Shown: piece after piece, positions 39,153-49,936 of the stretch
Layout of the letters: each line of letters opens with the position of its first letter
How positions within the stretch are numbered: the first letter of the stretch is position 1
NCBI GenBank assembly: GCA_964036275.1
Contig: CAXIWQ010000004.1
Location: 62,001 to 126,000, forward strand
DNA length: 64,000 bases
Reading direction: 5' to 3'
Source of the DNA: Litoditis marina
Lineage: Eukaryota; Nematoda; Chromadorea; Rhabditida; Rhabditidae
Position numbers and translations under genes: made by a program
The notes under the pieces: generated by a model
What the model was told of the DNA's origin: nothing
Seen by the model: only the letters and a program-made list of their open reading frames with translations
Database searches by the model: none

Positions 39153-39900
39153 CTATTTACAATCTTCAGGTTGACCGGTGAAAACTTCGAAATCCGGCCG
39201 ATTCAATATCAGCGCGGCCAATATTCGAACTTTCTGAGTTTCGATACAGAGCTTGTATACATGTAAAACCTTTAGTACACTGTTACTACTCAATCGGACC
39301 ATCTCCCCACTTATGGTCACAACTACCATGAAACAATTGGCCTCCTTACAATCTTCAGATTGACCGGTGAAAACTTCGAAATCCGGCCGATTCAATATCA
39401 GCGCGGCCAAAATTCGAACTTTCTGAGTTTCGATACAGAGCTTGTATACATGAAAAACCTTCAGTACTACTCAATTGGACTATCTTCCCACTTATTGTAA
39501 CAACTATTATGAAACAATTGGCCTTCGTACAATCTCCAGATTGACCTGTGAAAACTTCGAAATCCGGCCGATTGAATATCAACGCGGCCAAAATTCGAAC
39601 TTTCTGAGTTTCGATACAGAGCTTGTATACATGAAAAACCTTTAGTACACTGTTACTACTCAGTTGGAATATCTCCCCACTTATAGTAACAACTACCATG
39701 AAACAATTGGTTTTCTTACAATCTTCAGATTGACCTGTGAAAACTTCGGAATCCGGCCGATTGAATATCAGCGCGGCCAAAATTCGAACTTTCTGAGTTT
39801 CGATACAGAGCTTGTATACATGAAAAACCTTTAGTACGCTGTTACTACTTAATTGGACTATCTTTCCACTTATAGTAACAACTAACCTGAAACAATTGAC
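39153..39900 (+). repeat. 748-bp (4-monomer minus 8) higher-order repeat, unit 1
   Basis: It opens at the ACCTATTTACAATCTTCAGG monomer. It contains, in order, a CAATATTCG monomer, a GGTCAC monomer, the 8-bp-deletion monomer and a CTCCCC monomer. A private change, CAGTTGGAATATC, occurs near 39,668. Confidence 0.8.
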
Positions 39901-40648
39901 CTATTTACAATCTTCAGGTTGACCGGTGAAAACTTCGAAATCCGGCCGATTCAATATCAGCGCGGCCAATATTCGAACTTTCTGAGTTTCGATACAGAGC
40001 TTGTATACATGTAAAACCTTTAGTACACTGTTACTACTCAATTGGACCATCTCCCCACTTATGGTCACAACTACCATGAAACAATTGGCCTCCTTACAAT
40101 CTTCAGATTGACCGGTGAAAACTTCGAAATCCGGCCGATTCAATATCAGCGCGGCCAAAATTCGAACTTTCTGAGTTTCGATACAGAGCTTGTATACATG
40201 AAAAACCTTCAGTACTACTCAATTGGACTATCTTCCCACTTATTGTAACAACTATTATGAAACAATTGGCCTTCGTACAATCTCCAGATTGACCTGTGAA
40301 AACTTCGAAATCCGGCCGATTGAATATCAACGCGGCCAAAATTCGAACTTTCTGAGTTTCGATACAGAGCTTGTATACATGAAAAACCTTTAGTACACTG
40401 TTACTACTCAGTTGGACTATCTCCCCACTTATAGTAACAACTACCATGAAACAATTGGTTTTCTTACAATCTTCAGATTGACCTGTGAAAACTTCGGAAT
40501 CCGGCCGATTGAATATCAACGCGGCCAAAATTCGAACTTTCTGAGTTTCGATACAGAGCTTGTATACATGAAAAACCTTTAGTACACTGTTACTACTCAG
40601 TTGGACTATCTCCCCACTTATAGTAACAACTAACCTGAAACAATTGAC
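39901..40648 (+). repeat. 748-bp higher-order repeat, unit 2
   Basis: It has the same order of four monomers at an exact 748-bp offset. It shares AACTAACCTGAAAC at its left edge with the next unit. Confidence 0.85.
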
Positions 40649-41396
40649 CTATTTACAATCTTCAGGTTGACCGGTGAAAACTTCGAAATCCGGCCGATTC
40701 AATATCAGCGCGGCCAATATTCGAACTTTCTGAGTTTCGATACAGAGCTTGTATACATGTAAAACCTTTAGTACACTGTTACTACTCAATTGGACCATCT
40801 CCCCACTTATGGTCACAACTACCATGAAACAATTGGCCTCCTTACAATCTTCAGATTGACCGGTGAAAACTTCGAAATCCGGCCGATTCAATATCAGCGC
40901 GGCCAAAATTCGAACTTTCTGAGTTTCGATACAGAGCTTGTATACATGAAAAACCTTCAGTACTACTCAATTGGACTATCTTCCCACTTATTGTAACAAC
41001 TATTATGAAACAATTGGCCTTCGTACAATCTCCAGATTGACCTGTGAAAACTTCGAAATCCGGCCGATTGAATATCAACGCGGCCAAAATTCGAACTTTC
41101 TGAGTTTCGATACAGAGCTTGTATACATGAAAAACCTTTAGTACACTGTTACTACTCAGTTGGACTATCTCACCACCTATAGTAACAACTACCATGAAAC
41201 AATTGGTTTTTTTACAATCTTCAGATTGACCTGTGAAAACTTCGGAATCCGGCCGATTGAATATCAGCGCGGCCAAAATTCGAACTTTCTGAGTTTCGAT
41301 ACAGAGCTTGTATACATGTAAAACCTTTAGTACACTGTTACTACTCAATTGGACCATCTCCCCACTTATAGTAACAACTACCATGAAACAATTGAC
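40649..41396 (+). repeat. 748-bp higher-order repeat, unit 3
   Basis: It has the same monomer order again. It introduces CTCACCACCTATAG and GGTTTTTTTAC changes, which are carried into the following 559-bp (3-monomer) unit. Confidence 0.8.
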
Positions 41397-42072
41397 CTAT
41401 TTACAATCTTCAGGTTGACCGGTGAAAACTTCGAAATCCGGCCGATTCAATATCAGCGCGGCCAAAATTCGAACTTTCTGAGTTTCGATACAGAGCTTGT
41501 ATACATGAAAAACCTTCAGTACTACTCAATTGGACTATCTTCCCACTTATTGTAACAACTATTATGAAACAATTGGCCTTCGTACAATCTCCAGATTGAC
41601 CTGTGAAAACTTCGAAATCCGGCCGATTGAATATCAACGCGGCCAAAATTCGAACTTTCTGAGTTTCGATACAGAGCTTGTATACATGAAAAACCTTTAG
41701 TACACTGTTACTACTCAGTTGGACTATCTCACCACCTATAGTAACAACTACCATGAAACAATTGGTTTTTTTACAATCTTCAGATTGACCTGTGAAAACT
41801 TCGGAATCCGGCCGATTGAATATCAGCGCGGCCAAAATTCGAACTTTCTGAGTTTCGATACAGAGCTTGTATACATGTAAAACCTTTAGTACACTGTTAC
41901 TACTCAATTGGACTATCTTCCCACTTATAGTAACAACTAACATGAAACAATTGACCTATTTACAATCTTCAGGTTGACCGGTGAAAACTTCGAAATCCGG
42001 CCGATTCAATATCAGCGCGGCCAAAATTCGAACTTTCTGAGTTTCGATACAGAGCTTGTCTACATGAAAAAC

Positions 42073-42084
42073 CTTTAGTACACT
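42073..42084. repeat. Flanking direct repeat CTTTAGTACACT, left
   Basis: These are satellite bases that occur once in an uninterrupted monomer. Together with the copy at 42,712 they suggest a 12-bp target-site duplication. Confidence 0.65.
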
Positions 42085-42169
42085 AGGTTATTTTATTTGA
42101 ACAAAATATAATTGTGTCACTAGGACTTTTGGATGGTGGTATGATTAGGTTAATGTGCTCAGTAAGAGA
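42084..42169 (+). repeat. 86-bp direct repeat inside the element, copy 1
   Basis: It runs from TAGGTTATTTTATTTGAAC to CAGTAAGAGA. It includes the 52-bp left end and the first 33 bp of the left arm. The first T is shared with the flanking satellite. Confidence 0.88.
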
Positions 42170-42303
42170 TGTACTCAAAACCGTTTCGACCCTGATTCAA
42201 GACGGTTTTGGGTTTTCTCAGAGGGTTGGGTCATCATCAGTTGAACCCCTCTGAGAAAATGAAAACAGGACGAAAAGACTTACTGACCGTCTTTTAGCGG
42301 AGA
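42137..42303 (+). repeat. Left inverted arm, 167 bp
   Basis: It begins TGGTATGATTAGG and ends TTAGCGGAGA. It holds two nested hairpins: CAAAACCGT/ACGGTTTTG (42,176-42,184 and 42,202-42,210) and TTTTCTCAGAGGG/CCCTCTGAGAAAA (42,213-42,225 and 42,247-42,259). Pairing stops at 42,304 against 42,543. Confidence 0.92.
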
Positions 42304-42543
42304 ATTGAGAAAAATTAACATTGCTCTAACTTCATTGCACATTTCAAGCTCGAAAGCTGGTATACGTGTTTCCACCTTACCATGTTAAATGGTGGAAGGC
42401 AGTGGGGCGATTTCGCCAAACCAACTCGAGGGAAACACGCTTTTGAATTTATATTAGGTTATTTTATTTGAACAAAATATAATTGTGTCACTAGGACTTT
42501 TGGATGGTGGTATGATTAGGTTAATGTGCTCAGTAAAAGACGC
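42304..42543. other. Spacer between the arms, with a structured 75-nt core
   Basis: The spacer has no gene. Its core 42,365-42,439 is closed by CGTGTTTCC/GGAAACACG (42,365-42,373 and 42,431-42,439). Inside it are GGCGA/TCGCC (42,406-42,410 and 42,413-42,417) and a stem TTCCACC/GGTGGAA (42,370-42,376 and 42,391-42,397) that overlaps the closing stem by four bases. The end of the spacer is occupied by direct-repeat copy 2. Confidence 0.7.
42455..42540 (+). repeat. 86-bp direct repeat inside the element, copy 2
   Basis: It repeats copy 1 at 371-bp spacing with a single mismatch (CAGTAAAAGA for CAGTAAGAGA). It breaks off three bases before the right inverted arm begins. It therefore looks like the start of a second tandem unit cut short by an inversion. 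Confidence 0.88.
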
Positions 42544-42710
42544 TCTCCGCTAAAAGACGGTCAGTAAGTCTTTTCGTCCTGTTTTCATTTTCTCAGAGGG
42601 GTTCAACTGATGATGACCCAACCCTCTGAGAAAACCCAAAACCGTCTTGAATCAGGGTCGAAACGGTTTTGAGTACATCTCTTACTGAGCACATTAACCT
42701 AATCATACCA
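42544..42710 (-). repeat. Right inverted arm, 167 bp
   Basis: It is the reverse complement of 42,137-42,303 with no mismatch found by eye. It ends CTAATCATACCA one base before the right flanking CTTTAGTACACT. Confidence 0.92.
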
Positions 42711-42711
42711 T

Positions 42712-42723
42712 CTTTAGTACACT
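42712..42723. repeat. Flanking direct repeat CTTTAGTACACT, right
   Basis: The satellite resumes here and continues GTTACTACTTGATTGG. One unmatched T (42,711) separates it from the right arm. Confidence 0.65.
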
Positions 42724-43728
42724 GTTACTACTTGATTGGACTATCTTCCCACTTATAGTAACAACTACCATGAAACAATTGGTTTTCTTACAATCTTCAG
42801 ATTGACCTGTGAAAACTTCGGAATCCGGCCGATTGAATATCAGCGCGGCCAAACTTCGAACTTTCTGAGTTTCGATACAGAGCTTGTATACATGAAAAAC
42901 CTTTAGTACGCTGTTACTACTTAATTGGACTATCTTTCCACTTATAGTAACAACTAACATGAAACAATTGACTTATTTACAATCTTCAGGTTGACCGGTG
43001 AAAACTTCGAAATCCGGCCGATTCAATATCAGCGCGGCCAATATTCGAACTTTCTGAGTTTCGATACAGAGCTTGTATACATGTAAAACCTTTAGTACAC
43101 TGTTACTACTCAATTGGACTATCTTCCCACTTATGGTCACAACTACCATAAAACAATTGGCCTCCTTACAATCTTCAGATTGACCGGTGAAAACTTCGAA
43201 ATCCGGCCGATTCAATATCAGCGCGGCCAAAATTCGAACTTTCTGAGTTTCGATACAGAGCTTGTATACATGAAAAACCTTTAGTACACTGTTACTACTC
43301 AATTGGACTATCTTCCCACTTCTTGTAACAACTATTATAAAACAATTGGCCTTCGTACAATCTCCAGATTGACCTGTGAAAACTTCGAAATCCGGCCGAT
43401 TCAATATCTGCGCGGCCAAAATTCGAACTTTCTGAGTTTCGATACAGAGCTTGTATACATGAAAAACCTTTAGTACACTGTTACTACTCAGTTGGACTAT
43501 CTCCCCACTTATAGTAACAACTACCATGGAACAATTGGTTTTCTTACAATCTTCAGATTGACCTGTGAAAACTTCGGAATCCGGCCGATTGAATATCAGC
43601 GCGGCCAAAATTCGAACTTTCTGAGTTTCGATACAGAGCTTGTATACATGAAAAACCTTTAGTACGCTGTTACTACTTAATTGGACTATCTTTCCACTTA
43701 TAGTAACAACTAACATGAAACAATTGAC

Positions 43729-44476
43729 CTATTTACAATCTTCAGGTTGACCGGTGAAAACTTCGAAATCCGGCCGATTCAATATCAGCGCGGCCAATAT
43801 TCGAACTTTCTGAGTTTCGATACAGAGCTTGTATACATGTAAAACCTTTAGTACACTGTTACTACTCAATTGGACCATCTCCCCACTTATGGTCACAACT
43901 ACCATGAAACAATTGGCCTCCTTACAATCTTCAGATTGACCGGTGAAAACTTCGAAATCCGGCCGATTCAATATCAGCGCGGCCAAAATTCGAACTTTCT
44001 GAGTTTCGATACAGAGCTTGTATACATGAAAAACCTTCAGTACTACTCAATTGGACTATCTTCCCACTTATTGTAACAACTATTATGAAACAATTGGCCT
44101 TCGTACAATCTCCAGATTGACCTGTGAAAACTTCGAAATCCGGCCGATTGAATATCAACGCGGCCAAAATTCGAACTTTCTGAGTTTCGATACAGAGCTT
44201 GTATACATGAAAAACCTTTAGTACACTGTTACTACTCAGTTGGACCATCTCCCCACTTATAGTAACAACTACCATGGAACAATTGGTTTTCTTACAATCT
44301 TCAGATTGACCTGTGAAAACTTCGGAATCCGGCCGATTGAATATCAGCGCGGCCAAAATTCGAACTTTCTGAGTTTCGATACAGAGCTTGTATACATGAA
44401 AAACCTTTAGTACGCTGTTACTACTTAATTGGACTATCTTTCCACTTATAGTAACAACTAACATGAAACAATTGAC
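43729..44476 (+). repeat. 748-bp higher-order repeat right of the element, unit 1
   Basis: It has the same four-monomer order and 8-bp deletion as 39,153-41,396. It shows that the 748-bp family lies on both sides of the foldback-like element. Confidence 0.8.
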
Positions 44477-45224
44477 CTATTTACAATCTTCAGGTTGACC
44501 GGTGAAAACTTCGAAATCCGGCCGATTCAATATCAGCGCGGCCAATATTCGAACTTTCTGAGTTTCGATACAGAGCTTGTATACATGTAAAACCTTTAGT
44601 ACACTGTTACTACTCAATTGGACCATCTCCCCACTTATGGTCACAACTACCATGAAACAATTGGCCTCCTTACAATCTTCAGATTGACCGGTGAAAACTT
44701 CGAAATCCGGCCGATTCAATATCAGCGCGGCCAAAATTCGAACTTTCTGAGTTTCGATACAGAGCTTGTATACATGAAAAACCTTCAGTACTACTCAATT
44801 GGACTATCTTCCCACTTATTGTAACAACTATTATGAAACAATTGGCCTTCGTACAATCTCCAGATTGACCTGTGAAAACTTCGAAATCCGGCCGATTGAA
44901 TATCAACGCGGCCAAAATTCGAACTTTCTGAGTTTCGATACAGAGCTTGTATACATGAAAAACCTTTAGTACACTGTTACTACTCAGTTGGACTATCTCC
45001 CCACTTATAGTAACAACTACCATGAAACAATTGGTTTTCTTACAATCTTCAGATTGACCTGTGAAAACTTCGGAATCCGGCCGATTGAATATCAGCGCGG
45101 CCAAAATTCGAACTTTCTGAGTTTCGATACAGAGCTTGTATACATGAAAAACCTTTAGTACGCTGTTACTACTTAATTGGACTATCTTTCCACTTATAGT
45201 AACAACTAACCTGAAACAATTGAC
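44477..45224 (+). repeat. 748-bp higher-order repeat right of the element, unit 2
   Basis: It lies at an exact 748-bp offset from the preceding unit. It ends with the AACTAACCTGAAAC edge also seen left of the element. Confidence 0.8.
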
Positions 45225-45972
45225 CTATTTACAATCTTCAGGTTGACCGGTGAAAACTTCGAAATCCGGCCGATTCAATATCAGCGCGGCCAATATTCGA
45301 ACTTTCTGAGTTTCGATACAGAGCTTGTATACATGTAAAACCTTTAGTACACTGTTACTACTCAATTGGACCATCTCCCCACTTATGGTCACAACTACCA
45401 TGAAACAATTGGCCTCCTTACAATCTTCAGATTGACCGGTGAAAACTTCGAAATCCGGCCGATTCAATATCAGCGCGGCCAAAATTCGAACTTTCTGAGT
45501 TTCGATACAGAGCTTGTATACATGAAAAACCTTCAGTACTACTCAATTGGACTATCTTCCCACTTATTGTAACAACTATTATGAAACAATTGGCCTTCGT
45601 ACAATCTCCAGATTGACCTGTGAAAACTTCGAAATCCGGCCGATTGAATATCAACGCGGCCAAAATTCGAACTTTCTGAGTTTCGATACAGAGCTTGTAT
45701 ACATGAAAAACCTTTAGTACACTGTTACTACTCAGTTGGACTATCTCACCACCTATAGTAACAACTACCATGAAACAATTGGTTTTCTTACAATCTTCAG
45801 ATTGACCTGTGAAAACTTCGGAATCCGGCCGATTGAATATCAGCGCGGCCAAAATTCGAACTTTCTGAGTTTCGATACAGAGCTTGTATACATGTAAAAC
45901 CTTTAGTACACTGTTACTACTCAATTGGACTATCTTCCCACTTATAGTAACAACTAACATGAAACAATTGAC
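45225..45972 (+). repeat. 748-bp higher-order repeat right of the element, unit 3
   Basis: It carries the CTCACCACCTATAG change found at 41,168 and 41,728, so it is the counterpart of the last units of block VII. Confidence 0.8.
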
Positions 45973-48240
45973 CTATTTACAATCTTCAGGTTGACCGGTG
46001 AAAACTTCGAAATCCGGCCGATTCAATATCAGCGCGGCCAAAATTCGAACTTTCTGAGTTTCGATACAGAGCTTGTCTACATGAAAAACCTTTAGTACAC
46101 TGTTACCACTTGATTGGACTATTTTCCCACTTATAGTAACAACTACCATGAAACAATTGGTTTTCTTACAATCTTCAGATTGACCTGTGAAAACTTCGGA
46201 ATCCGGCCGATTGAATATCAGCGCGTCCAAACTTCGAACTTTCTGAGTTTCGATACAGAGCTTGTATACATGAAAAACCTTTAGTACGCTATTACTACTT
46301 AATTGGACTATCTTTCCACTTATAGTAACAACTTACTTGAAACAATTGACCTATTTACAATCTTCAGGTTGACCGGTGAAAACTTCGAAATCCGGCCGAT
46401 TCAATATCAGCGCGGCCAATATTCGAACTTTCTGAGTTTCGATACAGAGCTTGTATACATGTAAAACCTTTAGTACACTGTTACTACTCAATTGGACTAT
46501 CTTCCCACTTATGGTCACAACTACCATGAAACAATTGGCCTCCTTACAATCTTCAGATTGACCGGTGAAAACTTCGAAATCCGGCCGATTCAATATCAGC
46601 GCGGCCAAAATTCGAACTTTCTGAGTTTCGATACAGAGCTTGTCTACATGAAAAACCTTTAGTACACTGTTACTACTTGATTGGACTATCTTCCCACTTA
46701 TAGTAACAACTACCATGAAACAATTGGTTTTCTTACAATCTTCAGATTGACCTGTGAAAACTTCGGAATCCGGCCGATTGAATATCAGCGCGGCCAAAAT
46801 TCGAACTTTCTGAGTTTCGATACAGAGCTTGTATACATGAAAAACCTTTAGTACGCTATTACTACTTAATTGGACTATCTTTCCACTTATAGTAACAACT
46901 AACTTGAAACAATTGACCTATTTACAATCTTCAGGTTGACCGGTGAAAACTTCGAAATCCGGCCGATTCAATATCAGCGCGGCCAATATTCGAACTTTCT
47001 GAGTTTCGATACAGAGCTTGTATACATGTAAAACCTTTAGTACACTGTTACTACTCAATTGGACTATCTTCCCACTTATGGTCACAACTACCATAAAACA
47101 ATTGGCCTCCTTACAATCTTCAGATTGACCGGTGAAAACTTCGAAATCCGGCCGATTCAATATCAGCGCGGCCAAAATTCGAACTTTCTGAGTTTCGATA
47201 CAGAGCTTGTATACATGAAAAACCTTTAGTACACTGTTACTACTCAATTGGACTATCTTCCCACTTATTGTAACAACTATTATGAAACAATTGGCCTTCG
47301 TACAATCTCCAGATTGACCTGTGAAAACTTCGAAATCCGGCCGATTCAATATCTGCGCGGCCAAAATTCGAACTTTCTGAGTTTCGATACAGAGCTTGCA
47401 TACATGAAAAACCTTTAGTACACTGTTACTACTCAATTGGACTATCTCCCCACTTATAGTAACAACTACCATGGAACAATTGGTTTTCTTACAATCTTCA
47501 GATTGACCTGTGAAAACTTCGGAATCCGGCCGATTGAATATCAGCGCGGCCAAAATTCGAACTTTCTGAGTTTCGATACAGAGCTTGTATACATGAAAAA
47601 CCTTTAGTACGCTGTTACTACTTAATTGGACTATCTTTCCACTTATAGTAACAACTAACATGAAACAATTGACCTATTTACTATCTTCAGGTTGACCGGT
47701 GAAAACTTCGAAATCCGGCCGATTCAATATCAGCGCGGCCAATATTCGAACTTTCTGAGTTTCGATACAGAGCTTGTATACATGTAAAACCTTTAGTACA
47801 CTGTTACTACTCAATTGGACTATCTTCCCACTCATGGTCACAACTACCATAAAACAATTGGCCTCCTTACAATCTTCAGATTGACCGGTGAAAACTTCGA
47901 AATCCGGCCGATTCAATATCAGCGCGGCCAAAATTCGAACTTTCTGAGTTTCGATACAGAGCTTGTATACATGAAAAACCTTTAGTACACTGTAACTACT
48001 CAATTGGACTATCTTCCCACTTATTGTAACAACTATTATGAAACAATTGGCCTTCGTACAATCTCCAGATTGACCTGTGAAAACTTCGAAATCCGGCCGA
48101 TTCAATATCTGCGCGGCCAAAATTCGAACTTTCTGAGTTTCGATACAGAGCTTGTATACATGAAAAACCTTTAGTACGCTGTTACTACTTAATTGGACTA
48201 TCTTTCCACTTATAGTAACAACTAACATGAAACAATTGAC

Positions 48241-48990
48241 CTATTTACAATCTTCAGGTTGACCGGTGAAAACTTCGAAATCCGGCCGATTCAATATCAG
48301 CGCGGCCAATATTCGAACTTTCTGAGTTTCGATACAGAGCTTGTATACATGTAAAACCTTTAGTACACGGTTACTACTCAATTGGACCATCTTCCCACTT
48401 ATGGTCACAACTACCATAAAACAATTGGCCTCCTTACAATCTTCAGATTGACCGGTGAAAACTTCGAAATCCGGCCGATTCAATATCAGCGCGGCCAAAA
48501 TTCGAACTTTCTGAGTTTCGATACAGAGCTTGTATACATGAAAAACCTTCAGTACACTGTTACTACTCAATTGGACTATCTTTCCACTTATTGTAACAAC
48601 TAACTTGAAACAATTGACCTATTTACAATCTCCAGATTGACCTGTGAAAACTTCGAAATCCGGCCGATTCAATATCTGCGCGGCCAAAATTCGAACTTTC
48701 TGAGTTTCGATACAGAGCTTGTATACATGAAAAACCTTTAGTACACTGTTACTACTCAGTTGGACTATCTCCCCACTTATAGTAACAACTACCATGGAAC
48801 AATTGGTTTTCTTACAATCTTCAGATTGACCTGTGAAAACTTCGGAATCCGGCCGATTGAATATCAGCGCGGCCAAAATTCGAACTTTCTGAGTTTCGAT
48901 ACAGAGCTTGTATACATGAAAAACCTTTAGTACGCTGTTACTACTTAATTGGACTATCTTTCCACTTATAGTAACAACTAACATGAAACA
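48241..48990 (+). repeat. Four-monomer stretch repeated at 945 bp, copy 1
   Basis: It is recognised by the TACACGGTTACTACTC variant near 48,364 together with TTGGACCATCTTCCC. It recurs at 49,186. Confidence 0.7.
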
Positions 48991-49185
48991 ATTGACCTAT
49001 TTACAATCTTCAGGTTGACCGGTGAAAACTTCGAAATCCGGCCGATTCAATATCTGCGCGGCCAAAATTCGAACTTTCTGAGTTTCGATACAGAGCTTGT
49101 ATACATGAAAAACCTTTAGTACGCTGTTACTACTTAATTGGACTATCTTTCCACTTATAGTAACAACTAACATGAAACAATTGAC

Positions 49186-49936
49186 CTATTTACAATCTTC
49201 AGGTTGACCGGTGAAAACTTCGAAATCCGGCCGATTCAATATCAGCGCGGCCAATATTCGAACTTTCTGAGTTTCGATACAGAGCTTGTATACATGTAAA
49301 ACCTTTAGTACACGGTTACTACTCAATTGGACCATCTTCCCACTTATGGTCACAACTACCATAAAACAATTGGCCTCCTTACAATCTTCAGATTGACCGG
49401 TGAAAACTTCGAAATCCGGCCGATTCAATATCAGCGCGGCCAAAATTCGAACTTTCTGAGTTTCGATACAGAGCTTGTATACATGAAAAACCTTCAGTAC
49501 ACTGTTACTACTCAATTGGACTATCTTCCCACTTATTGTAACAACTAACTTGAAACAATTGACCTATTTACAATCTCCAGATTGACCTGTGAAAACTTCG
49601 AAATCCGGCCGATTCAATATCTGCGCGGCCAAAATTCGAACTTTCTGAGTTTCGATACAGAGCTTGTATACATGAAAAACCTTTAGTACACTGTTACTAG
49701 CTCAGTTGGACTATCTCCCCACTTATAGTAACAACTACCATGGAACAATTGGTTTTCTTACAATCTTCAGATTGACCTGTGAAAACTTCGGAATCCGGCC
49801 GATTGAATATCAGCGCGGCCAAAATTCGAACTTTCTGAGTTTCGATACAGAGCTTGTATACATGAAAAACCTTTAGTACGCTGTTACTACTTAATTGGAC
49901 TATCTTTCCACTTATAGTAACAACTAACATGAAACA
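49186..49936 (+). repeat. Four-monomer stretch repeated at 945 bp, copy 2
   Basis: It has the same monomers in order, with the extra G of ACTAGCTCAG near 49,699 making this copy 1 bp longer. Confidence 0.7.

Larger units (their letters stand above)
34816..42084 (+). repeat. Satellite block VII, 748-bp higher-order repeats
   Basis: The AATCTCCAGATTG variant becomes common from about 35,587. From about 37,400 a monomer with an 8-bp deletion (CTTCAGTACTACTCAATTGG for CTTCAGTACACTGTTACTACTC) marks the units, at about 37,400, 38,337, 39,463, 40,211, 40,959 and 41,518. The spacings are 937, 1,126, 748, 748 and 559 bp, that is 5, 6, 4, 4 and 3 monomers minus 8 bp. No gene is seen. Confidence 0.85.
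42085..42711. mobile_element. 627-bp foldback-like element with perfect inverted arms
   Basis: This is non-satellite DNA inserted in a monomer. A 12-bp direct repeat CTTTAGTACACT stands on both sides (42,073-42,084 and 42,712-42,723). Inside are a 52-bp left end, a 167-bp left arm (42,137-42,303), a 240-bp spacer and a 167-bp right arm (42,544-42,710) that is the exact reverse complement of the left arm by eye. No frame of useful length or transposase motif is present, so any mobility would be supplied in trans. Long arms suggest a Foldback- or Mutator-type non-autonomous element. However, the left end extends 52 bp beyond the arm and the right end does not, so the boundaries are not those of a simple terminal-repeat transposon. 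Confidence 0.8.
44400..47400 (+). repeat. 3-kb segment duplicated at about 5,465 bp, copy 1
   Basis: Landmarks at 44,477, 45,225, 45,973, 46,351, 46,918 and 47,398 recur at 49,943, 50,690, 51,437, 51,815, 52,382 and 52,862, with offsets of 5,466 falling to 5,464. The rare GCATACATG change and the CTTGTCTACATG variants are shared. Edges are approximate. Confidence 0.75.

Noticed and set aside
42452..42463. Mariner-like terminus (ATATTAGGTTATT) or TTAGG telomere repeat
   Set aside because: Only the first few bases resemble a mariner end, no matching inverted end exists, and TTAGG occurs singly rather than in tandem.
42605..42640. Hammerhead ribozyme in the right arm (CTGATGA followed by GAAA)
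   Set aside because: The words occur at 42,607 and about 42,629, but the bases between them form no stem II and I see no cleavage-site stem. A similar CTGAAGA...GAAA on the minus strand of monomers also lacks room for a stem.
42137..42710. MicroRNA-type hairpin precursor
   Set aside because: A 167-bp perfect duplex with a 240-base loop is far larger than a precursor hairpin. Small interfering RNA production is possible but nothing in the sequence shows it.
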